In this document: in pieces, positions 1 through 11,130 of the stretch
Layout of the letters: every line of letters starts with the position of its first letter
Numbering within the stretch: position 1 is the first letter of the stretch
Origin: Oreocharis arfaki
Lineage: Eukaryota > Chordata > Aves > Passeriformes > Paramythiidae
DNA: 64,000 nucleotides
Reading direction: 5' to 3'
Assembly: GCA_013398015.1 (NCBI GenBank)
Contig: VZRR01009807.1
Span: 124,001-188,000 of the forward strand
The notes under the pieces: model-generated
Told to the model about the DNA's origin: nothing
Database searches by the model: none
The model's input: only the letters and a program-made list of their open reading frames with translations
Position numbers and translations under genes: made by a program

Positions 1-3000
1 TCTGATGATGTTAGCCCTGATAATATGTAATTTTGCATTTCCTATTAGAAAAGGCATTGAAGGAGAAACTCTGAATGCATCTGAAAATGAAGCAATCTAT
101 TGTATGATGCCAGCCATAAGCACCTGGCATTTCAAACTCAAGTGAAACAGAGGAAATGCAAGTTGTTAACAAAGACTTCTCCATCAATAGAGCTAATGAT
201 TACAGTTAAATGGGTGTCAACAAGGATAAAACAAAAGACTGTCTTAAATAGAACTAATAAGGATTTAGTTCTGTCTGAATCAGGTTTTATTTCATAGAGT
301 ATTATTTGTTATAAATTCTGTTTTGGTTTTGTTTTGTTTCCAGCCATCAGAGTCATTCACAAAGCATAGGGCAAACAAATTTCAATCTGAGCAGAAAACA
401 AATCAAAACAAACAACAACAACAAAAAGTAAACAGAGACAAAATCTCTGTAGTTTTTCACACATCACAGATAAAACAGGGCGTAGTATCCACTTTGCCTT
501 TTAACACCTCTTCATCTGTGTCAACACTTATGGACACAAGGTTGCGTATCCTGAATTCCCAGGTTAGCCAAATGCAGACCCACAGCTTCAGTCAGGTGGG
601 TGGGCAGCCGGACCAACAGGGTCCCAATCTGAGCCAACTCCGTTCTGTTGCTAGCTCCAGATAAGCAGTTACAAAGCTGTGTTACACAACTGGTAATAAT
701 GACTTGTCACTCTGCATCAAGTGCTTGCCATCTGGCCTCTTGCCTTTGTGAGGTCTGTAAGTCAGAAGAGAAAAGCAAAAATAACAGCTTTGTGGGGGAG
801 GGGACTGTGGCCGAAATTTAGTGAAACATTTCTGAGCGCACCTACACTGAAGAGCAGGACTTATCCCAGTCGGTTCAGGGAAGCATGAACTTGCTCCCTT
901 CACTGAATTGCACTTTTGTGTTCAGCAGAAAAAGTTTAAGTATGCTGTGCTCCAGAAGCTACGGTATAGAAGGATGATGATGTGTATTAAAAAAACACAA
1001 TTCTGCTTACAAGGAAGAGAAATGGCAAGATATTCTCTTGCTCCAATGTGTGTACTTCAATCTGTTAAAATTTTGGCAATAAAGGACCACCTGTTTCCAG
1101 AGTAAAGTTTTAGTGAGATTCTCCTCCAATATTTTGACACCTTGTTATTTGCATTTCTCTTGTCTTTTAAAAAACCTCACAACTCTGTGTACTGAAGCAA
1201 GCTAGCAGCAAACTTCTCACAGCTTTTGGCAGCTTGTATTCCAGATGGCCTGGACAAAACCATAAGATATTATATAAAGGACCCAATTCTAGAAGTCAGT
1301 GCATGGAAGATATTTCAGATATGACATGAAGATTTTTACCAGGGCATCTGTAGTGTCTCCCTGGGCTGATATCATCAGTTGCTAAACTCTTGGTGGGTTT
1401 AAGCCGCATTCATCAACTTTACTGTTATACTTAGAGCAGCTGTCTTGCTCTCTTAATACATGCTGCTAACCAGATGGCCTCAGCAAACACAACCATATGA
1501 AGTCTGATCCCACTTAATTCTTACACTCTTCATGCCTTGGACTTTTGTGGGTTTGCATCAAAACAAGGCATAATCAAGTAGCAGGAGAGTAGAAGTTGAT
1601 TCAGTCCACAATTCTGCCCTTGATGTATGTGATTGAGAAAAGACAATACATATTTTGTCTCTAATACATAGCTTTAAAAACCTGTTTGAATGGGAGTTCA
1701 GATGTGCCAAATAATATTTGCAAATATTACAAGGTTTTATGTGTCATTATAGCATGAGAATCCATAATGGAGGCTTCTGAGGATCAGAGGACATAAAAGT
1801 ATTGTTAAGCTTTTCATATAAATGACTGCAATATGATTCCTTTAAAGGGACTTCCACGTGGTTAAAGTCATCTAGTCATTGCCACTCCCCCTGTAGAATT
1901 ATTCTTTTTCTTATCTTCCTTTTGTGAGGGATCTTCTATATCTGGGTAAGGAGGGATTATGAAAATGAGTGTATGACTTTTCTCCCTTCAATTCCCATGC
2001 ACGTCTTTATACTAAGACCCTGTTAAAAAAGACACGATTCTGTTCAATACTTAGAGCACAAACCCAATGTCAGGCCAAGGTACAGCTTGGTCTCAGGACT
2101 GAGAGTAACCCTTCATTGGGATGAATCATGGTATTTGCTATTCTACAATTGATTGGACAGGCCACATGCTTGCCTGTAATTTGTCAAAAAGCCTTGACAG
2201 ATAAATGTGCAGTTAGAGGTGATGGCAGTCAGTAATTAGAAATTCTGCCCTACCTCCGTCCATCATTGCACAGCCTCTGATTCCGGGAGGCAGCTTCTGG
2301 CGGTTTGCAGGTGGATGTCACCTACAGACGTGAAACTAATCAGGCTTAGAAAATACTTCTAGGGTTTTCTTTTCTTCCCTCACCTTGGAGAACCTGAGAA
2401 ATATTTAAAATGGAAATGTGACTTGACACCTTGCAGAGGGAAATAGGCCCTGTTTGGGTTTTCTCTCCTGCTAATCTGTGATGTGTGCAGTGATTCATGC
2501 ACAGGCTTAGACATGTCAAGAGCTCTTCCACAGACGTCTGCTCCTGCAGCAAACAAACTTGCAATGCAATTGGCACCCAGCACAGCGTCTTCTTCTCCTA
2601 CTTAAAAAAATGCAATCAGGGGCAACGCTGGTCATGTCCCTACAAGGTTTGTTGTGGAGTAGCCTCATTTGCACCAATGACTCCTGATTTATGCCAGCAA
2701 ATGTGGTTATAGAATGAGGTCCTTTTGCACTAATTTAGCATCCTTCCTGCTGTGATGTTTTACCCATCCTGGGTTAGATGTGCGGTCATCAAGTGTCTCA
2801 CCGGTGCTGTAGCAAGCAGTTTGGGTGGAAATTCAATCTCTCCCACGTGAGCTATGCTGAAGACTGCCAAAATGAGCCTGAACTCTTGGAGTTCAATTCA
2901 CCAGCTGTTTCTGAGAGGATGCTGTGGTGCAGGATCTTATAATGCAGCCCCTGGAAAGGGCTGTCCTCAAGGTATCAGAGCATGGCATTTAGGAGCCACT

Positions 3001-5335
3001 CACGTATATTTCCTTCAGTCTCATGTGCATATTCAGTCATTCTTTAGGACTTCTTGGTGATAAGAGCTGTGTCTGTCCTGTGAAACCAGGTTCACTTTTG
3101 GACATGCTGTTATTGTGGAGCATCTGCACCTCACATCCATTTTGTTGAACATCTTTCTGCTTTTATAGCACAAACATCAGAAAGCCTCAGCTGCCTGCTT
3201 CCCCACTGGGGGAAGTGAGGACATGTATGAGCATTTGACATTTCAATCTAATCCAATCTACATAAGGATGCTTCATTCCCTGTCACAGGGCAGTGAATTC
3301 ACTAGAGATGCTCCTGCAGGGGTACAGGGCCATGCCTTGTGCACTGAGAACAGTGTGTGGGCAGCCTCAGGGGAGAAACATCCACCACAAATCTCAAGTG
3401 CAGAGCTGAGGTTTGGTCGTCTCTCAGACTTGCGTGGGTTGCACTGGGGTAGCTCTCTAAGAAATTATGGAAGATAATTGCAAAGTGGGTCCATCCTTTT
3501 TACCTAATTGCTACCCACTAAAATCACTGAGCAATATGTACAGAGGCCAGTGAAAGGACAGGCACAGCCCTTAACAACATTTTAGCCTGCACTCTCCCTT
3601 TCTTACTAGGGTCTGACCCTGACATTACAAAACATGTCCAACCTTGGGCAGCTCTATCTCTCCTAACAACCTAGATGTCCAGGGACTAAGCTGTGTCCCA
3701 GGGGCCAACTGGTGCAGCATGGCTAATGTCCATGCAGCTGACCTCTGATACCACCACCCATGAGGGCCAAACTCTGTAGCCAGAGCCCTCTCTGGTCCAT
3801 GTTTACCCTGGGCTGTTCTTATGGTCAAACCACCATGGGGAATATGGGACATGGGCTGGGGCTGAGGTCCATCTCCTGGCCCTGTTAGCCTGCAAGGAGC
3901 ACAGGAGGAGGAAAGAAATGGAGCCCCAGACATGGGGATCTCCCACTCCTGCCTCAGTATGTCCTGTTCCAGCTGCTTGGGACAAGTTTGGGGAGAGCAC
4001 TGAGGATATGGGAGAACGGTAACTGTAGAGAGTCCCTTGCTCCTTCCCCAACCAGCCAGTGGGGTGGTGGCAGAGCACTGGCTGAGGGTAGTCTGAGCCT
4101 GTACATGAATGGACACGTGTTCTGCCTCTACTCTGAGCCAGGCTGGCTGGTGCCAGGGGTGCAGGAGCACCGTGCACACACCAGGGGAGAAAAAAGGGAG
4201 CGGGAAGTGGTGAGGGAGACCAGAGAGCATCATGCTCTGCCCACACTCAGGCAGGGAGAGGGCAGGTGTAGAAAGACTTGGTACATGTGCCTTCCTTACA
4301 CCTGTGCTGCTAACCCTCTCAGTCCTACCTTGTTCCTGAGGTGTCCTAACTAATGACTCGAGGGAAGTAGAAAGAGGACCATCTCTGTGGCCTCATGGCA
4401 CAGGACCACAAACCAGCCAGCCCATTACACACGAAATATCCTCTGTCCCATAGCCCAGTGTCAGCTCTTACCTAACAGCCAGCAAGGAACTGGATGTACC
4501 CAGTCAAAATACACAGCAGTTCCCACCCACATCGTCACTTTTTGTGATGGGACCATTTGATCCACCACTAGTCTACTCTTTATTAATTGCCCATGGACAT
4601 GGAAGACTGAACAATTGCAGTTGTCATTGGAAATAGTGCCTCCATTATCTGGTTGTTTTTTTCAATAGAGCCAGAAAAATGTAGGTCCCAAAGGCACTGG
4701 TTACCTGAGAGGTGTCCATCAGTGACCACAGCTGGCAGAGAGCTGCAGGGTAACAGCCACTGCCTAGATGGATCGCATGCGAAAACACAGCCTACAGAGA
4801 AATGCTCTGGGTTCCAGTTGTTTTTCATTCTCTGTGGGTTTGTAAAGATAAATTATGTTCAATACTGAATCGAAGTAGGTTTTTAGGGGGTTTAGAGAAA
4901 ATGGAAATTCTCTGTTAGCATTGCCAACCTACATTTATTCAGCTAACAAACACTGTTCGTGAAAATACTGTCAGATAAGGCTGTCATCTTAATCAAAGTA
5001 AATAAAGAGGCTGCCAAATTTGCTTTAAAAATCCCAGTAATTGCCTATGTATTCTTTTTTTGTGTCAGGTGATGGGGAAAGCAGGGAAAATGAGAAACAG
5101 GATATTAAAAGACAGCAATAGAGAGACACTAAGATAGTTAAGAAAAACTATAATTAATGTCAGTGCTGAATAATAAGCAATTTGAAGGAAAATACATATT
5201 TTAATTTACAGGATGATTTTACCTCAGTACCATTACAAAAAAGCTCTCACCTGCTACTAATATTCTTCTACATTTTAAAGATTATTAATGAAATGAAAGT
5301 GTTGAAGAAAACATATGAATCAGATGACTTAATAT
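1..5335. other. Unique AT-rich sequence, no gene recognised
   Basis: I see no repeat family, RNA gene or convincing exon here. There is a short A/AAC-rich tract at about 396-436. A GC-richer patch at about 3600-4350 has open frames on both strands, the longest about 200 codons on the minus strand, but with no domain and no splice context. I regard these as chance frames in GC-richer DNA. Confidence 0.6.
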
Positions 5336-5893
5336 TGTGGTTTAACCCCTGCTGTCAACTAAGTACCACACAGCCCCTTGTTCACTGCCCACTCAGTGGG
5401 ATGGCAGGAAGAGAACTGGAACGGTGAAAGTGAGAAAACTCATGGGCTGAGATAAGAACAGTTAATAATTGAAATAAAAGTAACAGCAGTAATAATAATA
5501 AAAGAGAAATAAATCCAAAAAAAGACAATTGATGCAGATGAAAACAGTTTTTCACCACCAACTGGCCAGTGCCCTGCCAGTCCCTGAGAAGCGGCTGCCC
5601 TCTGGCCAACCTTCCCCCCAAACTTTAATGCTGAGCATGAGACCATATGGTTTGGGACATTCCTTTGGTCAGCTGGAGTCAGTTGTCCTGGCTGTGTCCC
5701 CTCCCAACCCCTTGTGGACGCCCAGCCCACTCACTGGTAGGGCGGGCAAGAGGCCTTGGCTCTGTGTGAGCCTTGCTCAGCAATAACAAAAAACCATCCC
5801 CATTATAAACACTGTTTCCAGCATAAATCCAAACCACAGCCCCATACCAGGTGCTGTGAAGAAATTTAACTCGACCCTAGCCATAACCATCCA
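5336..5893 (-). mobile_element. Old solo LTR of an avian endogenous retrovirus
   Basis: Read on the plus strand, the block starts TGTGGTTTAACCCC at 5336 and ends near CTAGCCATAACCATCCA at 5893. This matches my memory of a common Neoaves ERV LTR whose sense strand begins TGTCCTGGTTTCAGC and ends GGGGTTAAACCACA, so the LTR lies on the minus strand. Recognisable internal blocks are the AGTGGGATGG segment near 5395, the AATAATAATAAAAG stretch near 5490, and TCCTGGCTGTGTCCC near 5685. It has many substitutions and indels and few CpGs, which indicates age. No gag, pol or env sequence flanks it, so it is a solo LTR. I found no clean target-site duplication. The family and the 5' edge are from recall, not alignment. 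Confidence 0.8.
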
Positions 5894-8800
5894 CTTAAAT
5901 ACATGTTGCACAGAAAAGAGAAGATACATAGAGATTTTAAAGAGCAAATGAGCTTTGATCTGTGTGTGGTGATGACTTCTGGAACACAGCAGCACGTCTG
6001 CCCACAGCAGATGCAGGGTTGTCGAAAGAAAATGCCAGACACTCTTGGTCTTCAGCTATGCTTTTAGGAAACTTACTTTTCCCAGAATACATATTTCTTA
6101 CACATCCTTGCCCACGTGCACATTCTCAAAGTCAAGCCTAGACTATTTCTCATAGGACAGTACGAACAACAGAGATGGATCACAGGATAACAACGACATA
6201 TGAATGGGACTTCTGAGATCTCTGCACCTTGTAGTGACAACTGCAACGCTCTCGGGGCCTGGGAGAGCATGGCTTGTAAGGCAACTTTTTGCTTCTACAC
6301 TGAGACTGTCTTTGGGGTATTGGCTGCAGGGAGGTGGAGGTCCTGAAGAGTGGAGATGAGCATGTGAGGCTGGTAACCTGCTCAGCTAACACTATCAATG
6401 CCAGAAAAACAATACGTAAAGAGAATAAATATGGGATACATCAGAAAATCACTTCCACTGGTGGACTCCAGAAAAAGAGTCTTTTTTGGCAGATGCCACA
6501 TAGTTATTCCTAGTACTAATGGCATCTGTTGTGACATCTCAAGAGGCATAGGGTAGCCCCAAGCGCTGGCTTTCTGCCACAAATTACTGCTTACTCTGCT
6601 TGCTCCGGACTGAGTACAGCAGAACACAGATCCTTTCCACCTATCTGCATCTGTTTGGTCCTTTTATTGTTAATCAAATACCTGCCTGATAATCCTGCCC
6701 TGGTGTCTTGGCTTAGAAAACTAAACATTTGGTCTCCAGTAGATGTGGAAAGTGGGGACTGCTGTCAGACAGATCTGAGTAGGCTCTGGGAGCACTACTC
6801 CAGCTCTCTGTCCCTGCAGCACTCACTGCTGGGTGGGGTCTGCTCCCAGGGTCACTCAGGTGACTCAGGCCTAGACTTCCTAAGGCTTCTCTAATAATGA
6901 GAAATACAATATTTGCCACTTATAAATTTTAATTTAAAAATATTTATAAAAGCCCATTGCTCTGAAAGGATTGAAATTCTAGTTCTTCAGTCACCATCAA
7001 CAAGGGGACAAGTCACTGCATGATTTACTTCCATTTTCTTACAATGACGTACTTTCAGCTCCTCAAAATTTATATCTAGATTAATTTCTTAGCATTCTCC
7101 TTTCTTTCCAGATTCCAAATTTCTCTTTGTAGAGAGAAATAATAACACCAAAGTGGAAATGTTTCTTGTGAAGCACTGAGATGCCTAAATTGAGAGAAGA
7201 TTGGGGAAAAGTACCTGAAAGACTACAGGAAGGAGTCACTGTAGCATATGATTGATTACCCAGAGGCTGTGGAGCCAACAGCTCTGAAGAACCAAGCAGT
7301 GTCTGGATCTGCACAAACTGAGTTCAAGATGATTTTCTTCACTGAAGTCCAAGCACCTTGTGCTACTCAGGGATGTTCATCTTAGCTGCCTCCTGCCTGC
7401 TCTAACTTTTTGGAGATGCTGTTCCTTATAGGAATGCCCTCACTGGCAGAGGAGCAAGGCATTTGTTGTTCTTTTCACAGTAGGGCTTGCTCCTGTTGCT
7501 GGTTAGAGAAGTGTCTTCAATGCATGATCAGAATCCCTGCTGAGCCAGTGTGCCTGGCCACCAGCTGCCCACCAGAGCTGTCAGTGGGGACTATCTCAGC
7601 TAACTATTCTGTAGGCACTCACTGGGAGGAAAAGCAGTGATCCAAGCAGGTAGCATGAACCATTCACAACAGCAATCCATAAACCAAAGCAGATAGCTTA
7701 TATTACACAGTGTTTTGAATTAGTCTGTGCTAGTAAATTCCTTAATAAGCAGAACTTACCCTCTAGGGGTGCCCACCTTTCTCCACTGACTGCAGAAGAG
7801 TTCAGCAAGACTAGTTTTGACCTAACATTTAGATAGCTGAAGTTCAGCAAAATTAGTTTTCACCCTCAATGATTGCTGGGTAATTCTAGTCAAAACTTTC
7901 CCATCGTATTTCCCTAAAGTTTTTCCTTCAGAAGACACTTATCAGACAGAAATCTGGCATTACTCATTTGCATTGTGCTGGTGGACAATAAAGTCTTCTG
8001 CTTTTCTGCAATAGTTCAGTCACTGTCTTCCCACTTCAAGGTTTCCTGCATCATCACATAAATTTCAAAGGTGGATCTCACAGAGGCTGTCCAGATGATG
8101 ATAAGACAAACGTCTGTGATAGGGTATCAATATGCCACTGCAAACAGTGTCATTTTCTCTACTCTAACAGTATTAAATACTCCATTCTTTAACATTTATG
8201 AGGTATAATCTCAGATATTCCACTGCTTTGTTACTTGTTTCTTTTGGTGTTTAATGCTGCCTGTTTCATGCTGTAGCCACTTTCTGTAAAATGCAATAAT
8301 CCAGACATTCATCCAGACTCTCAGAGTTTTTGTAGGCTATTCTCACACCATACCTAGCACAGAGACTGTGGTGTCTTTCCATCATCCATTCCATGTCTCA
8401 TCCCTTTCTGTAGCATCTGCCTGACTCGGTCTCATACTAATAGATTGTCATGAGTATTTCTTTTTGTATTCTTGCAATGCAGATTTCCACTGTGCCTGGG
8501 AAGGGAATTAATCTTATCCTAAATTCTAAACTGATAGAAAAGGCCTTTAGAGCTTACCAATCCGTTTCATTCATATCTCCTGAATAATTCCTGGTTATTC
8601 CTTCACCCTGCGCTACGCATACTCATTCCTCTGTCCTCCTGAATGTTTTGTGAAACTGAAGTAATTTTAAAAAGCTCAGAGGTTTAGCAAATACAAGTCA
8701 TGACTGTCCTGAGCTTCGCCAGGAAGCTGGCCAACACTTGGTGATTAGGAGCTGTGCTAGCAGAAATATCTGCTCTTGTTTCAGCATGCAAGGAAATATC

Positions 8801-9780
8801 AGAAAGTGAGAGATCAGCTAATGGACATTAGATACAATAGAAGCTTGTTTGGGGCCATATATTCTCTTCTGGGTGCTTGACATTCGCTGATACTACTTTG
8901 TTCACTACATTGACCGGGAGTAGGTATTTGTAGCACCTTGTCGCTCAAATCTGCTAAATATGGTGTTTGAGGGAAAAGAAGAAAAAATTTGCTTAGCCTG
9001 CCTCAGTCCTTAATAGTTATCTTCCCGTGTTAAACCTTCCTCAGATCACCTGAGCCTACCAAACTGGCAAGAATGGGTTGATAAGTAAACTCAGGATGTG
9101 CAGCACAGAGGCAGAGGGAAGTCCCTGGGGATTTGAGAGGACCTTGCCATCCAGCTTGCCACTCAGACAGTTGAGGCAGTTTCTTTCTGCCTGCAATATT
9201 TCTGCTTCTTGTCCGCTTTAAATAAATTATAAATAGTTCAAAAGAGCAGCTCCATTGCTTTTAGAATAGAACAAACTGCTCTGAATAAATAACAGATACA
9301 ACAGAAATGTCCTGGTCTGAGAAAAATTCTTTCCCTGCCTAGCAAAGATTTCTTAACAACAACCCTCTTCAAAATATAAAGCCAAGCGCTGAACTGGTCT
9401 ATCCATACACTCAACTGGCCAAATTTCCCATGGAAAAAGAGTCGAGTTAGCTCTGCTGGAGTAATTGGAGCTACTGATTTATATCTGCCGAGCACCATTG
9501 GCAGTATACACCTAGGGAAGAGACCTGAACACATTTGCAGTCATTCAAATACACACATACAACCCTTCCTTCCCTGGCTCCCCATGGGTACAAGTCTGCG
9601 TTCTTGTTCAGAGGAGAGAACAGTAAACAGATCTTGTGTATGGCAAAATAAACAACTTGGGAACCAACCTGAGTCAACAGCTAGCTTAACTGATTGGAGA
9701 GGTTAGGTGTTATTGGAAAGGGGTCTAGTCAGAGAAGTCTTCAGTTTAAGTGAATTTTAAATTAGTATTTGCTTCACATT
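5894..9780. other. Unique AT-rich sequence, no gene recognised
   Basis: About 3.9 kb with only short open frames (under 100 codons, scattered on both strands). I see no repeat edge, tandem array, CpG cluster or exon-like segment. Confidence 0.55.
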
Positions 9781-11130
9781 CATAGAAACATGGTATAGTT
9801 TAGGCTGGCAAAGACCTTTAAGATCATTGAGTCCAACCACTAACCCACCATTGCCAGGTCCACCACTAAACCATGTCTCCAAATGCTGCATCTCCATGTC
9901 TTTTAAATATCTCCAGGGATGGTGATGCCACTAGTTCCTTGGGCAGCCTGTTCCAATGCTTGACAAACCTTTCCATGAAGAATTTTTCCCTAATATCCAA
10001 TCTAAACATCTCCTGGCACAACTTGAGGCCATTTCTTCTTGCCATTATTACTTGTTACCTGAGAGAAGAGGCCAACCCCCACCTGGCTACAATCTCCTTT
10101 CAGGTGGTTGTAAAGAGGGATAAGGTCTCTCCTTGAGCCTCCTTTTCTCCAGGCCAAACACCCCCAGCTCCCTTAGCTGCTCCTCACAGCACTTGTGCTC
10201 CAGACCCTTCCCCAGCTCCGTTGCCCTTCTCTGGACACACTCCAGCCCCTCAATGCCTTTCTTGCAGTGAGGGGCCCAGAACTGAACACAGGATTGGAGG
10301 TGTGGCCTCAGCAGTGCCGAGTACAGGGGGACGGTCACTGCCCTGCTCCTGCTGGCCACACCACTGCTGATCCAGGCCAGGATGCCATTGGCCTTCTTGG
10401 CCACCTGGGCACAGCTGGATCATGTTCAGCTGCTGTTGACCAACACCCCCAGGGCCTTTCTCACTGAGCAGCTTTCCAGGCATTGCTCCCAGCCTGTGGA
10501 GCTGCCTGGGGTTGGTGTGACCCAAGGGCACGACCCAGCACTTGGCCTTGTTGAACCTCATACAATTGGCCTTGGCCCATCAATCCACCCTGTCCAGTAG
10601 TGCATTCCTGCCTTCCAGCAGATCAGCTTGGTGTTGCCTGCAGACTGACTGAGGATGTACTCTATCCCCTCATCCAGATCATTGATAAAGATATTAATCA
10701 GGGCTGGCCCAAATACCTCAGAGCCCTGGGGAACACCACTAGTGACTGGCCCCCAACTGGATGTAACTCCATTCCCCACCACTCTCTGGGCCCATCCATC
10801 CATCCATCTATCCATCCATCCATCCATCCGTCCATCCATCCATCCATCTGTCCGTCCGGTTTTATACCCGTTGAAGAGTACACCCATCCAAGCCATGAGC
10901 AGCCAGTTTCTCCAGGAAAATGCTGGGAGAAATGGTGTCAAAGGCTTTACTAAAGTCCACGTAGACAACACCCTTGTATATTCCTCATCCCAGGGCTAGT
11001 GATCCTAAGATTTCTCTCAGCTGCTTGTAGAATACTTGGTCTGCTTCTTCATCCTGATTGAGTGGCCTATAATGGACTCCCACCCAGATATCTGCCCTGT
11101 TGGCCTTCCCCGTGATTCTTACCCACTAAT
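9781..11130 (-). mobile_element. CR1 LINE fragment with 3' end, RT piece and endonuclease piece
   Basis: The left edge (CATAGAAACATGGTATAG…) is the complement of a CR1 3' tail, so the element reads right to left. From 5' to 3' it holds an endonuclease-domain piece (10998-11130; the translation contains ADIWVGVHYRPLNQDEEAD), then a reverse-transcriptase piece with SGVPQG and FINDLDEGIEY (near 10660-10750), then the ORF2 C-terminal region (10157-10404), then the 3' UTR. The usual A-D-D catalytic box is degraded to AGNTKL at about 10625-10645. Endonuclease and RT are joined near 10996, far closer than in an intact CR1, so a large internal segment is missing. A (CCAT)n tract interrupts the RT part. 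The copy is dead. It belongs to the same subfamily as the copies at 37121 and 62172. Confidence 0.93.
10792..10858. repeat. (CCAT)n / (GGAT)n tetranucleotide microsatellite
   Basis: About 16 CCAT units with interruptions (CTAT, CCGT, CTGT) lie inside the CR1 reverse-transcriptase region. On the element's own strand the array encodes repeated W-M-D-G. The related CR1 copy at 19783-20602 has a single W-L-D-G at the equivalent place (near 19920), so the array probably grew from that GGATGG seed. Confidence 0.97.

Noticed and set aside
3625..4233. Minus-strand open frame of about 202 codons, the longest in the window
   Set aside because: It lies in GC-richer DNA where frames are also open in another minus frame and on the plus strand. 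It has no recognisable domain, no splice context and a proline/tryptophan/histidine-rich composition typical of random GC-rich translation.
10558..10971. Minus-strand frame with repeated W-M-D-G, resembling a repeat protein
   Set aside because: The repeat is translation of a (GGAT)n microsatellite embedded in a dead CR1 element.
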